From assembly GCA_023386495.1 (NCBI GenBank), contig JAEWJS010000121.1, positions 1 to 12,119 of the forward strand: a DNA stretch of 12,119 bases, given 5' to 3'. This document shows, one piece after another, positions 1 through 7,279 of this stretch. Positions within the stretch are counted from its first letter, which is position 1. Every line of letters begins with the position of its first letter. The notes below the pieces were generated by a model that saw nothing but the letters and a program-made list of their open reading frames with translations, was not told the DNA's origin and ran no database searches. A program made the translations under genes and the position numbers. This DNA is from Bacillota bacterium. GTDB taxonomy: Bacteria; Bacillota; Bacilli; Paenibacillales; Paenibacillaceae.

Positions 1-261
1 TGGCTGTCCCGTCGCAAAATCCGGGAGCAGCCTTACCTATTAATTATTAGGCATACCGAAGATGCAGCAATTCCCCTTAGGATTCTCCTGAGGAAGATGG
101 AATATCAACTGAAGTCGAAGACAGTCCGCAAGGGCTACACAGAGCTGACGGTCGAGATGCGCCTCCGCGACGACAATACCTCCTTCGTCACGGAAATCTC
201 CGCGATCGACGGCGTCGAGGACGTCTCGCTAATCAATTACTCCGGCGATTACGCGCAATAA
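1..261 (+). CDS. DUF4956 domain-containing protein, C-terminal part
   Basis: The reading frame is open from the first base and ends at TAA 259-261, giving 86 codons of a gene whose 5' part lies outside the window. The visible tail contains KSKTVRKGYTELTVEMRL, then a conserved end, DGVEDVSLINYSGDY, close to the usual carboxy terminus of DUF4956 proteins (ending near SYNGDY). In that family the amino-terminal half carries membrane helices and the tail forms a small cytoplasmic ACT-like beta/alpha domain. The genes commonly sit beside VTC-domain polyphosphate polymerase and CotH-type genes, which cannot be checked here. The biochemical role is unknown. The gene is convergent to the GDPD gene across a 347-bp gap, and I see no clear intrinsic terminator directly after the stop. 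The family call rests on recognising the C-terminal motif only. Confidence 0.75.
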   Translation, partial: WLSRRKIREQPYLLIIRHTEDAAIPLRILLRKMEYQLKSKTVRKGYTELTVEMRLRDDNTSFVTEISAIDGVEDVSLINYSGDYAQ

Positions 262-265
262 GCCA

Positions 266-390
266 TTAGTCTTCGAGCGTGACGATCTGAATGCTGCGCG
301 TCTACCCTTCCCATTGACCATGGCGCCGAGTGCCTCCGTAAAGATTCGGTTCGGCACGTACACACCTTCCTCTCGCTCAATGACCTGCGG
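266..390 (-). pseudogene. Remnant of a copper-amine-oxidase-like stalk domain
   Basis: Read on the minus strand, codons 387-304 give QVIEREEGVYVPNRIFTEAL followed by GAMVNGKG. This is the hallmark of the copper amine oxidase N-terminal-like (stalk) domain, usually V-Y-V-P-L-R-x-x-x-E-A-L-G-A-x-V-x-W. Skipping two bases (302-303) restores the closing strand TRSIQIVTLED and a TAA at 266-268, so the fragment carries one frameshift. In the original frame an in-frame TGA (391-393) interrupts it on the amino side; beyond it the frame continues with plausible but unrecognised residues to about position 440. No start codon or ribosome binding site is visible. I interpret it as the decayed 3' end of a secreted or surface protein gene, a common type in Paenibacillaceae. 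The domain recognition is good; the original extent of the gene is unknown. Confidence 0.55.
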
Positions 391-404
391 TCATTGAGCG
401 AGAG
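370..404. repeat. Perfect 16-bp inverted repeat (hairpin)
   Basis: CTCTCGCTCAATGACC at 370-385 and its exact reverse complement at 389-404 are separated by TGC, so either transcript can form a very stable 16-bp hairpin with a 3-base loop. No U-rich tract follows on either strand, so it does not look like a rho-independent terminator. It lies inside the stalk-domain remnant: the 389-404 arm is outside the recognisable domain and the 370-385 arm encodes its VIERE segment, which suggests an inverted local duplication. Confidence 0.8.
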
Positions 405-424
405 TATATGATCCCTCCGGGATT

Positions 425-467
425 TGCGTGTCGCTGACTCCCGATTGCATCAATGTCGGGAGACGCA
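425..467. repeat. Imperfect inverted repeat
   Basis: CTCCCGA at 438-444 pairs with TCGGGAG at 456-462, and the outer blocks TGCGT (425-429) and ACGCA (463-467) also pair, with an unpaired stretch on the left arm. There is no T-tract on either side. This is the second hairpin in the gap between the DUF4956 gene and the GDPD gene. The rest of the gap, 468-608, shows no gene, repeat or convincing promoter that I can see. Confidence 0.45.
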
Positions 468-608
468 CGGCCAATATCGTCTGCCGATGGCACGACACAT
501 CACAGTGTTATAAATTCTTTCTCTAATAACAGATGCAAGTACGCACTTCTGCATTGTCCACTCTATGTAAGATACCTTTCTGCCCTTTAATCTTTACGCC
601 CCCAGCAT

Positions 609-1379
609 TCAACGTCTACTTAGCCACCCCAGCAATGTGCGCTTAGAGGCCCTCGGCTCGGCGGCAACTGCATACCGGTCCGGGTAATTCGTGCAAATCT
701 GCAGCGTGCCGCTCATCGCGCCAAGCTGGCGCATGCGCTTCTGGTCGTTCACGGTCCATGCCATGACCGTAAGACCGGCATTCTCGAACGTCTTCACCAG
801 TTCGCTGTTCAAGTGCTTATGCCCGATGGACAAGAAACTCGCTCCCAGCTGACGCAGCCCTTGCACGAGTCCAGGCGGCGCCGCATCGATGATCAGTCCG
901 ATCTGCTGCTCCGGCGCAATCTCGCGCACTCTACGAAGCGCGAGCGGATCGAAGGAAGTGATCACCGTCTGCTCTTGCAGCCCACGCTTACGCAGCGCAT
1001 CGACGACAGCTTGTTCCATTCCCGGATACCGCCCGCCGTATGTCTTCAGTTCGACGTTCAGCTTCGCCTTGCCGGCTGTCAGCTCCAGCACCTGCTCCAA
1101 GAGCGGGATCGTCTCCCCTCGGTATGCAGAGGAGAACCACGAGCCGGCGTCCATCCGATTCAACTCGGCGGCCGTATAATCCGCCACTCTTCCCTTGCGG
1201 CCTGTCGTGCGGCGAAGCGTGTCATCGTGGATGACGACAGGAATGCCGTCGCTCGACAATTGGACATCCAGCTCGATTCCCGTTACGAACGGGAACCCGA
1301 GCGCTTCGCGCATCGCTGCGAGCGTATTCTCCGGCGCGAGGCCCGATGCTCCCCGATGCGCAATGCATGGATTGATCAC
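609..1379 (-). CDS. ugpQ: Glycerophosphodiester phosphodiesterase (GDPD family)
   Basis: This 256-residue cytosolic TIM-barrel enzyme of the GDPD family hydrolyses glycerophosphodiesters to glycerol-3-phosphate and an alcohol. Family signatures are clear: HRGASG at residues 8-13 followed by APENT, then GIELDVQLSSDG with E36 and D38, the likely metal ligands, and HDDTLRRTTG with H51. H8 and H51 are the expected catalytic histidines. Later blocks VELKTYG and ITSFDP also fit. No signal peptide is present. I place the start at GTG 1377-1379, because AAGGTG lies about 5 bases upstream, the protein then begins directly before the conserved HRGASG, and the start overlaps the TGA of the CapA gene (GTGA). 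The longer open frame reaching 1466 would add 29 residues foreign to the family. The pair is probably translationally coupled. The exact substrate is not predictable; ugpQ is a generic symbol. Confidence 0.87.
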   Translation of the reverse strand: MINPCIAHRGASGLAPENTLAAMREALGFPFVTGIELDVQLSSDGIPVVIHDDTLRRTTGRKGRVADYTAAELNRMDAGSWFSSAYRGETIPLLEQVLELTAGKAKLNVELKTYGGRYPGMEQAVVDALRKRGLQEQTVITSFDPLALRRVREIAPEQQIGLIIDAAPPGLVQGLRQLGASFLSIGHKHLNSELVKTFENAGLTVMAWTVNDQKRMRQLGAMSGTLQICTNYPDRYAVAAEPRASKRTLLGWLSRR

Positions 1380-2713
1380 TCGTTCACCTTCTTCTCCTCT
1401 GAGCTTGCCGACGTAATATAACCTTGATCGTCGATAACGGCTCCCATCGAGATGCTCTCTACCCAATCAAGCAGCCGCTTCGCTTCTTCGCCCTCGATCG
1501 GCGCCGGCTGCGAGGCTTGCTTCACCCGCATCGGATGAAGCTGCAGCTTGCATTCGCCTTCGCGGCTGCATACGGCATCCAGCACGCCAGTGTCCTTGGT
1601 TCTCTCCGTGGCGGTCATGTTGAAGATGAAGTTGCCTAGGCTGTACGCGATCCATTTGCCCTTGTACTGCTCGAACCCTTGCAGGACATGCGGGTGAGCG
1701 CCGACGACCAGATCTGCGCCTGCATCGATATAATCCCTCGCCAATTGCTTCTCGTACGCGCGCGGATAGTCGCTCTTCTCCTCGCCCCAGTGCGCGTACA
1801 CGACGATCAGGTCATGCTTGTCGCGCGCTGCCGCGATCTCCGCCTTAGCCCGAGTCGAATCGTAAGTCTCGGCTACGCCCGGCTTATTGACGCCAGCTTT
1901 CCATGAGACCTCCGGCACGACGCGGCTGAGTCCGAAATACGCGACTGAGAAGCCTTGGGCCTCCAATACGACCGGGCGGAACGCTGCGTCCGCATCCTTG
2001 CCGGCTCCCATATTCGGAATCCCCGCTTCATCCAGATGGGCGATCGTGTCGAGCAGCCCTTCCACGCCTTGGTCCATCGAATGGTTGTTGGCAAGGCTGA
2101 CGACGTCGAAGCCTGCATCCTTAAGCGAAGGCAGCAGACTCGGGCTCCCCTTGAACACGTATTGCTTATCTTCCGCAGGGACACCGCGCGTCGTAATCGG
2201 ATTCTCCAGGTTGCCCGCCAGCAGATCCGGCTCTTGCAAGAACGGCAGCGCCTTCTCGTAAGGATATGCCATGCCGTTCTTGTTCATGAGCGCTTCGACC
2301 GAGGCCGCCAATAGAATATCGCCGACGAATGCCAATCGGATCTCGTCCGCAGGCGCAGGTTCCGGTTCCGGCTGCTCCGCTGCCGCTCCGTCCGTCGTCG
2401 CGCCTGCCCCTCCGGCATTGTCTTCCGTGGAACCATCCTGCGGCGCCGGAGCATTCTGCTCGCCGGTCCCTTGATCCATTCCGTCGCTGCCGTTAGCCGC
2501 TTGCTCGTCACCTGCCCCATTCGCGTGCTGCTTCGGCGCTGGCGCATCGCTCACATGCCCGCCTCCGAACGGCCAATAGGAAGAGGCGTACAGCGTGCCG
2601 GCCAGGATGAGAATGAGTGCGAGGAGGATGCCGTTTATGATCATCAGCTTCTTCAGCCGCCGCTTCTTGCGCTGCCGTTCATGATTGCGTGAATCCGATC
2701 GAGACATGTACAT
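1376..2713 (-). CDS. CapA/PgsA-family protein with PGA_cap metallophosphatase-like domain
   Basis: This 445-residue protein has a basic cytoplasmic start (residues 9-22), one membrane anchor at about 24-43 and an extracellular low-complexity linker at 52-123 rich in Ala, Gly, Asp, Glu and Pro. The PGA_cap domain follows from about 125 to 400. Motifs of that metallophosphatase-like fold are visible: FVGDILL (D132), GNLENPIT (N168, E170), SLANNHSMDQG (N209, N210, H211), YAHWGEE (H308), GAHPHVLQGFE (H340, H342) and YSLGNFIF (N361). The family includes CapA/PgsA of poly-gamma-glutamate capsule synthesis, but many members occur, as here, without capB or capC, so a capsule role is not implied. The start ATG 2711-2713 has AAGGAGA about 11 bases upstream; ATG 2705-2707 is an alternative. 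Its stop overlaps the GTG start of the GDPD gene. Confidence 0.85.
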   Translation of the reverse strand: MYMSRSDSRNHERQRKKRRLKKLMIINGILLALILILAGTLYASSYWPFGGGHVSDAPAPKQHANGAGDEQAANGSDGMDQGTGEQNAPAPQDGSTEDNAGGAGATTDGAAAEQPEPEPAPADEIRLAFVGDILLAASVEALMNKNGMAYPYEKALPFLQEPDLLAGNLENPITTRGVPAEDKQYVFKGSPSLLPSLKDAGFDVVSLANNHSMDQGVEGLLDTIAHLDEAGIPNMGAGKDADAAFRPVVLEAQGFSVAYFGLSRVVPEVSWKAGVNKPGVAETYDSTRAKAEIAAARDKHDLIVVYAHWGEEKSDYPRAYEKQLARDYIDAGADLVVGAHPHVLQGFEQYKGKWIAYSLGNFIFNMTATERTKDTGVLDAVCSREGECKLQLHPMRVKQASQPAPIEGEEAKRLLDWVESISMGAVIDDQGYITSASSEEKKVNE

Positions 2714-2759
2714 TGCCTATGATTCTCCTTCTATGCGTGCTCGTACTCTTGCTTCACCC

Positions 2760-2788
2760 ATTATAGCAGGTATTGGAATGCCGCGAAT
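2760..2788 (-). promoter_or_regulatory. Predicted sigma-A promoter of the capA-like/GDPD pair
   Basis: On the minus strand a perfect TATAAT lies at 2765-2760. A weak -35 candidate, TTCGCG, lies 16 bases upstream and matches TTGACA at three positions. Transcription would start near 2753, giving a leader of about 40 bases before the ATG at 2713, with AAGGAGA inside it. The -10 box is convincing; the -35 box is not. Confidence 0.5.
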
Positions 2789-2808
2789 ACCATTATGAGC
2801 GTTAATTA

Positions 2809-2841
2809 AGAAGCCTAGGCATTCAATCTGCCCAGGCTTCT
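2809..2841 (-). terminator. Probable intrinsic terminator of the drrA-drrB-uvrA operon
   Basis: The arms 2809-2821 and 2829-2841 form a 13-bp stem with a 7-base loop. The only imperfect position is a G-U wobble when the minus strand is transcribed and an A-C mismatch on the other strand, which supports minus-strand function. It begins 17 bp after the stop of the UvrA-like gene. The 3' flank reads CTTAATTAAC, moderately T-rich, so termination may be partial. Confidence 0.6.
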
Positions 2842-2857
2842 GCTACCTCTATGGATC

Positions 2858-5341
2858 CTACAGCGCTTCGCGCAAAAACCTCCCGGTATGCGACGCGGCG
2901 ACGTCCGCAACGGCTTCCGGCGTGCCCGCGGACACGACCTCTCCACCGCCCGCTCCCCCTTCAGGTCCGATGTCGACGATCCAATCGCATTCCCGGATGA
3001 CATCCAGGTTATGCTCGACCACGATAACCGTATTGCCGGCATCGACGAGCTTATTCAGCAGCACGAGCAGTTGGCGGGTATCGCGGGGATGAAGGCCCGT
3101 CGACGGCTCGTCCAGCAAGTAGAGCATGTGCTGCTTCGACTTGCCGCTCAGCTCCTTCGCCAGCCGAATCCGCTGTCCTTCACCGCCGGACAGCGTCACG
3201 ATCGACTGCCCCCAGTGCAGGTAACCGAGCCCGACCTCATGGAGCAAGCCGATCTGCGCGTCCATCTTGCTATTGCCCGACAAGATCGGCAGACTCTCCT
3301 GTACCGTCAAGTCGAGCAGCTCTGAGATCGACAGCCCCTTGTAACGAACCTGCAGCACTTCCTCTTTGAACCGGTGCCCTCGGCATACCGGGCAGCGCAC
3401 TTCTAGCCCGGGCATGAAGAACATATCCATCGGTACGACGCCAAGCCCTTGGCAATGCTCGCACCTGCCCCCAGGCGTATTGAAGGAGAAATGCTTCGCA
3501 GTAAGACCAGCAGCACATGCGTCAGGCAGCCCTGCATACAGGTTCCGGATCGCGGTGTACACATCCGTGTACGTCGCCACATTGGAGCGGCTCATCCGGC
3601 CGATCGGCGATTGATCGACCGTCACGATCGAATCGATCGCGCCATAGCCCGCAATGCTCCCGCAGCCGCCGCGCTTCTGCTCATCCGTGCCGCCGGCCGC
3701 GACGAGATCGAACAACAGCGTCGACTTGCCGGAACCGGACACGCCCGTGACCGCAATCAAGCAGCCGAGCGGGAACGAGACGTCGATATGCTTCAGATTC
3801 CGTTCGTAAGCATCCCGCACATGCAAGCGATGCCCGTTCCCCGCCCTTCTCGTGCGGACCGCTCCCCGCCGCGACTCTTCTTCCAGCAGGTACGCGCCTG
3901 TCACCGATTCTGCCTGCCCCATCAACGCTTGTAGCGTACCCTCGCCGACGACGCGCCCCCCGAAGCTGCCCGCGCCAGGCCCCATATCGATCACATGGTC
4001 GGCAGCGCGCATCATCTCGACATCATGTTCGATAACCAGCACCGTATTGCCCAGGTCGCGAAGCTGTTTCAACACGTGGATCAGACCTGCCGTGTCGCGC
4101 GGATGGAGCCCCGCGGTCGGTTCATCGAGAATGTACAGCACCCCGGTCAAGCCCGAGCCGATGACAGAAGCAAGCCTCAGTCGCTGCGCCTCGCCTCCAG
4201 AGAGCGTAACCGACTGGCGGTTCAGCGACAGGTAACCCAGCCCGACATCGACGATGCGCTTCATCCTGACGGTGAGGTCATGCAGCATCGATCCGATCAA
4301 CTCCCGGTCATCGACAGGCAGCTCTGCCATGAGCCGGTCTAGCCAGCTATGCGCGTCCTCCAGCGCCCAATCGGCGATTTCGGCAATCGATGCGCCGCCG
4401 ACCGTCACATCGCGAATCGCTGCCTTCAGCTTGGCGCCGTTGCACGACGTACAGACATGCTCACGGAACAGCGCCGCCTCGCCGGACTCGCCTCCTTTTT
4501 CCTTATAACGCCGCCTGATTCCCGTAATGACGCCTTCGAACTTCCCGGCCGTTACCGACTTAGGAGGCTTCGCGTCCGGATAATGCCGCATGAATGCTTC
4601 GCTCTCTGCCCCGTAATACAGCAGATCGCGCTGCGCTTGTCCGTAATCTCGCAGCGGCAGGTTCGGATCGAACTCGAACCCGTAGTGTTTGCCGGCCGCC
4701 TGCAGGATCGCGGCATTGTATTGGTTGATCACGTCATACCAGAATGTGACGCAGCCGCCCAGCAGGCTTCGCTCTTGATTGAACACCGCGTCCAGGTCGA
4801 GCGTGACGGTGTGACCGAGCCCGCTGCAAGTCTCGCAAGCCCCTTCGGGCGTATTGTAGGAGTAATGCCTGCGGGTCCAGCGTTCCAGCTCCGATGAGCA
4901 TTGCGGGCAGCGAATCTTGCCCGCATCACCCTCTGCATCGTCGTCTGCCGCCGCGTCCGGACCAGGCACGAACCGCATGTCGCACGCGGGGCAGCCTCGC
5001 TCGCCAAGCTTCTCGTAGATGACGCGCAAGTACGTATGGATATCCGTCACGGTACCGACTGTCGACCGCGGGTTCCGGTTCGTCACGTGCTGGCCGACGC
5101 TGATCGACGGTGACAGGCCGACGATCGCATCGACCTTCGGCTTCGCTAGAGCGTCCGCCGTCATCCCCATCGACTCCATATACTGACGCTGGCATTCACG
5201 CTGGAGCGTATCCATCGCAAGCGTCGACTTGCCGGACCCGGACGGTCCGGTCAAGACGACCAGCTTGTGCTTCGGGATACGAAGCGTCACATTCTTCAGA
5301 TTGTTCTCCCTGGCGCCTCGAATCTCGATATAATCCTTCAC
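2858..5341 (-). CDS. UvrA-like ABC ATPase lacking the UvrB-binding domain (UvrA2/DrrC class)
   Basis: This 827-residue class II ABC ATPase with two nucleotide-binding modules is clearly UvrA-like. Walker A motifs are GPSGSGKS (32-39) and GVSGSGKS (533-540), signatures LSGGE (380-384 and 717-721), Walker B ILDEP (404-408) and LLDEP (742-746). Zinc modules are C145-x2-C148-x20-C169-x2-C172 and C627-x2-C630-x19-C650-x2-C653. Only 24 residues separate C120 from C145, where canonical UvrA of about 940-950 residues has a UvrB-binding domain of more than 100; the insertion region (about 177-296) is present. This is the layout of UvrA2 and of DrrC, the daunorubicin-resistance UvrA homologue of Streptomyces peucetius. 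It probably binds drug-modified or intercalated DNA without handing it to UvrB. The start is GTG 5339-5341 with GAGGGGG 9 bases upstream. It follows the DrrB-like gene by 39 bp, and a terminator follows it. It is unlikely to be the housekeeping uvrA. Confidence 0.88.
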   Translation of the reverse strand: MKDYIEIRGARENNLKNVTLRIPKHKLVVLTGPSGSGKSTLAMDTLQRECQRQYMESMGMTADALAKPKVDAIVGLSPSISVGQHVTNRNPRSTVGTVTDIHTYLRVIYEKLGERGCPACDMRFVPGPDAAADDDAEGDAGKIRCPQCSSELERWTRRHYSYNTPEGACETCSGLGHTVTLDLDAVFNQERSLLGGCVTFWYDVINQYNAAILQAAGKHYGFEFDPNLPLRDYGQAQRDLLYYGAESEAFMRHYPDAKPPKSVTAGKFEGVITGIRRRYKEKGGESGEAALFREHVCTSCNGAKLKAAIRDVTVGGASIAEIADWALEDAHSWLDRLMAELPVDDRELIGSMLHDLTVRMKRIVDVGLGYLSLNRQSVTLSGGEAQRLRLASVIGSGLTGVLYILDEPTAGLHPRDTAGLIHVLKQLRDLGNTVLVIEHDVEMMRAADHVIDMGPGAGSFGGRVVGEGTLQALMGQAESVTGAYLLEEESRRGAVRTRRAGNGHRLHVRDAYERNLKHIDVSFPLGCLIAVTGVSGSGKSTLLFDLVAAGGTDEQKRGGCGSIAGYGAIDSIVTVDQSPIGRMSRSNVATYTDVYTAIRNLYAGLPDACAAGLTAKHFSFNTPGGRCEHCQGLGVVPMDMFFMPGLEVRCPVCRGHRFKEEVLQVRYKGLSISELLDLTVQESLPILSGNSKMDAQIGLLHEVGLGYLHWGQSIVTLSGGEGQRIRLAKELSGKSKQHMLYLLDEPSTGLHPRDTRQLLVLLNKLVDAGNTVIVVEHNLDVIRECDWIVDIGPEGGAGGGEVVSAGTPEAVADVAASHTGRFLREAL

Positions 5342-5380
5342 GCGATACAGCCCCCTCAGTCAATTGTTGTGGGTGAACTT

Positions 5381-6208
5381 CTATTGTTTCGCTTTGTTCA
5401 TGTATGATCGCCAAGCCAGCGGCGCGAACACCAGCATGATCGCCGTCATTCCCGCAAGCGAGATCAGAATGTCCTGCGCGGTACCCGTGCCGTGCATGAC
5501 CCCGCGGGCAGCTGCCGATGCGAAGCTGACAGGGTTGTATGCGACGATCTTGCCGAGCCATGCCGGCATGGTCGACGTATCCGCGAACACGTTGCTCGTG
5601 AACAGCAGCGGATACAGCACGACATACGTCATGCTCGTGATCGACTCCGCCTTCTTCGCGATGACGCCGATCCATGCGAATATCCGGCTGATGCAGAAGG
5701 CGTAGTAGATGACCAGCAGCATGCCTGCCGCAGCACCCGCGATTCCGGCATCAGGTCGGAAGCCGAGCAGCATGCCGATCGTGATCGTCGTAAGCAATGC
5801 GGCCGCATACGACATCAAGTTCACAAGCATCGTGCCGACGATTGCCGCCGGCTGCCAGAACGGCAGCGTGCGGAACCGGTTGAACACGCCGCGGTCGATG
5901 TCGTTTTTGATCGCGATCCCGATGTAGACCGTCATGCTCGTCACCGTATAGACCAGCATGCCCGGCAGCAGGAATTGCAGATAGCTGCCCGTCGATCCGG
6001 AGATCGCGCCGCCGAACATGTACGTGAAGATCAAGAGGAAGATCACGGGGAAAATCACGACGTCGATCGCCATATACGGGAGCATGTTCATGGTTCGCTT
6101 CATCGCGCGCCAAGTGAATGTCGATACGGCATGCAGCGCATGCGGGCGCTTAGGCCGTTCTGCGGCACCTGCAATAATCCGTTGCAAGCTGACAGCGTTC
6201 TCGCTCAT
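5381..6208 (-). CDS. ABC-2 type transporter permease, DrrB family
   Basis: This 275-residue polytopic membrane protein has six likely transmembrane segments, at about 45-65, 78-100, 122-148, 157-181, 193-209 and 248-266. The amino terminus is hydrophilic and probably cytoplasmic. Features typical of DrrB-like ABC-2 exporters are the loop KNDIDRGVFNRFRTLPF (101-117) and YNPVSFA (224-230). It would form the membrane part of an efflux pump driven by the ATPase encoded just upstream. Its ATG overlaps the TGA of that gene by four bases (ATGA, 6205-6208), which implies translational coupling and a stoichiometric pump. By analogy with drrAB the substrate would be a hydrophobic drug-like molecule; the sequence does not identify it. 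Confidence 0.88.
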   Translation of the reverse strand: MSENAVSLQRIIAGAAERPKRPHALHAVSTFTWRAMKRTMNMLPYMAIDVVIFPVIFLLIFTYMFGGAISGSTGSYLQFLLPGMLVYTVTSMTVYIGIAIKNDIDRGVFNRFRTLPFWQPAAIVGTMLVNLMSYAAALLTTITIGMLLGFRPDAGIAGAAAGMLLVIYYAFCISRIFAWIGVIAKKAESITSMTYVVLYPLLFTSNVFADTSTMPAWLGKIVAYNPVSFASAAARGVMHGTGTAQDILISLAGMTAIMLVFAPLAWRSYMNKAKQ

Positions 6209-7176
6209 GAGGCACTCTCCTCCTTCGTGATTTCCGCAGGGCGGCCGGTCAGCGCGAGGAATACCTCATCGAGACTCGGCTGACCGAGCGAGAATTGCAT
6301 CGGCGTAAGACCCTTGCGGGACAATTCGGCTAATGCCTGCGAAGCGAGCATCGGGTCGTTTGTCTGGATGGTTAATGCCGCAGCATCGTCGTGGAGGCGA
6401 GGCGGCGTGCCGAAAATTCGCTGCAGCAGCTCGGCTCCCGCACTGCGCTGCTCGGGCAAGACGAATCGGATGTGAACCGTGCCGGAGCCGACGGAGGACT
6501 TCAATTCCCCTCCCGTACCTTCCGCGATCACGGTGCCGCCGTCTATGACGGCTAGACGGTCAGCCAATTGATCCGCCTCCTCTAGATATTGCGTCGTCAG
6601 CAGCACGGTAGTGCCGCTCTTCACCAGCGACCGCACGATCTCCCATACGCCGTTCCGGCTTCGCGGATCGAGTCCGGTCGTCGGTTCGTCGAGGAACAGC
6701 AGATCCGGCTTCACGATCATAGTCGCTGCGATATCCAGCCTCCTGCGCATTCCGCCGGAATATTGGCCTGCAGGCCGGGCAGCTGCCTCAGTCAGCTCCA
6801 ATGCCTGGAGCAGCTCATCGGCTCTAATCGCAGCTGCACGTGCCCCATACCCGATCAATCGGCCGAACAGTACCAGATTGTCGCGGCCGCTAAGCTCTTC
6901 GTCCACTGCGGCGAACTGTCCCGTCAGTCCGACGCAGGCACGGACAGCAGCAGCGTCGCGCACGACGTCAAGTCCGAAGATTCGGGCAGTGCCTCCGTCA
7001 GGGCGCAGCAGCGTGGATAAGATGCTCACCAGCGTTGTCTTGCCTGCTCCGTTAGGGCCCAGGATCGCATAGACGGACCCTGCGGGCACCTGCAGGTCGA
7101 TGCCCTGCAGAACGTTTACGCTTCCGAACGATTTGCGCAGTCCTCGCACTTCGATTGCATGCTCGATACTTGGCAT
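6205..7176 (-). CDS. ABC transporter ATP-binding protein, DrrA family
   Basis: This 323-residue cytosolic ATPase would energise the adjacent DrrB-like permease. The nucleotide-binding domain (about 7-225) shows Walker A GPNGAGKT (40-47), Q-loop TGQFAAVDEELSGRDNL (from 85), signature YSGGM (139-143) and Walker B LLFLDEP (159-165). TTQYLEEAD (194-202) follows, in which glutamine Q196 occupies the usual switch-histidine position, a known peculiarity of DrrA-type ATPases. The carboxy-terminal about 95 residues match the DUF4162-like tail seen in this family and end in a block containing PSLDEVFLALTG. The start ATG 7174-7176 has a strong AAGGAGG 5-7 bases upstream. It is the first gene of a three-gene operon with the permease and the UvrA-like protein, divergent from the MerR-type regulator. 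Confidence 0.92.
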   Translation of the reverse strand: MPSIEHAIEVRGLRKSFGSVNVLQGIDLQVPAGSVYAILGPNGAGKTTLVSILSTLLRPDGGTARIFGLDVVRDAAAVRACVGLTGQFAAVDEELSGRDNLVLFGRLIGYGARAAAIRADELLQALELTEAAARPAGQYSGGMRRRLDIAATMIVKPDLLFLDEPTTGLDPRSRNGVWEIVRSLVKSGTTVLLTTQYLEEADQLADRLAVIDGGTVIAEGTGGELKSSVGSGTVHIRFVLPEQRSAGAELLQRIFGTPPRLHDDAAALTIQTNDPMLASQALAELSRKGLTPMQFSLGQPSLDEVFLALTGRPAEITKEESAS

Positions 7177-7231
7177 AATTCCTCCTTGTTCTGAACGTGG
7201 ATGAACTTCTCTGCAACAGTATAACGTTCGA

Positions 7232-7267
7232 TCACTGACAACTATTTGTCAGCATTCCAACCTCCTT
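7232..7267 (-). promoter_or_regulatory. Possible leader peptide and hairpin upstream of drrA
   Basis: On the minus strand AAGGAGG (7267-7261) is followed after five bases by ATG (7255-7253) and a seven-codon frame, MLTNSCQ, ending at TGA 7234-7232. Codons 2-7 coincide exactly with the inverted repeat CTGACAACTATTTGTCAG (7235-7252 on the plus strand), a 7-bp stem with a 4-base loop. Such a mini-frame with its own strong ribosome binding site, about 55 bp in front of drrA, would suit translational or transcriptional attenuation. It could also be a coincidence, with the palindrome serving as a protein-binding operator. Confidence 0.4.
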
Positions 7268-7279
7268 GATTTTCGAGAT

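Noticed and set aside
370..404. Rho-independent terminator for the DUF4956 gene
   Set aside because: The stem is strong but the following bases on either strand lack a T-rich run, and it lies about 110 bp after the stop.
1380..1466. Upstream extension of the GDPD gene
   Set aside because: These 29 codons overlap the CapA coding end in another frame and do not resemble the family's amino terminus; the GTG at 1379 has a ribosome binding site.
5492..6283. Long plus-strand open frame of 263 codons opposite the permease gene
   Set aside because: It is antisense to a well-supported membrane protein gene, its product is dominated by Arg, Asp and His, and it has no ribosome binding site; it is an artefact of GC-rich codon use.
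7218..7252. drrA promoter using TATACT (minus strand 7223-7218) with TTGTCA or CTGACA as -35
   Set aside because: The spacings are 12 and 23 bp, both outside the workable range.
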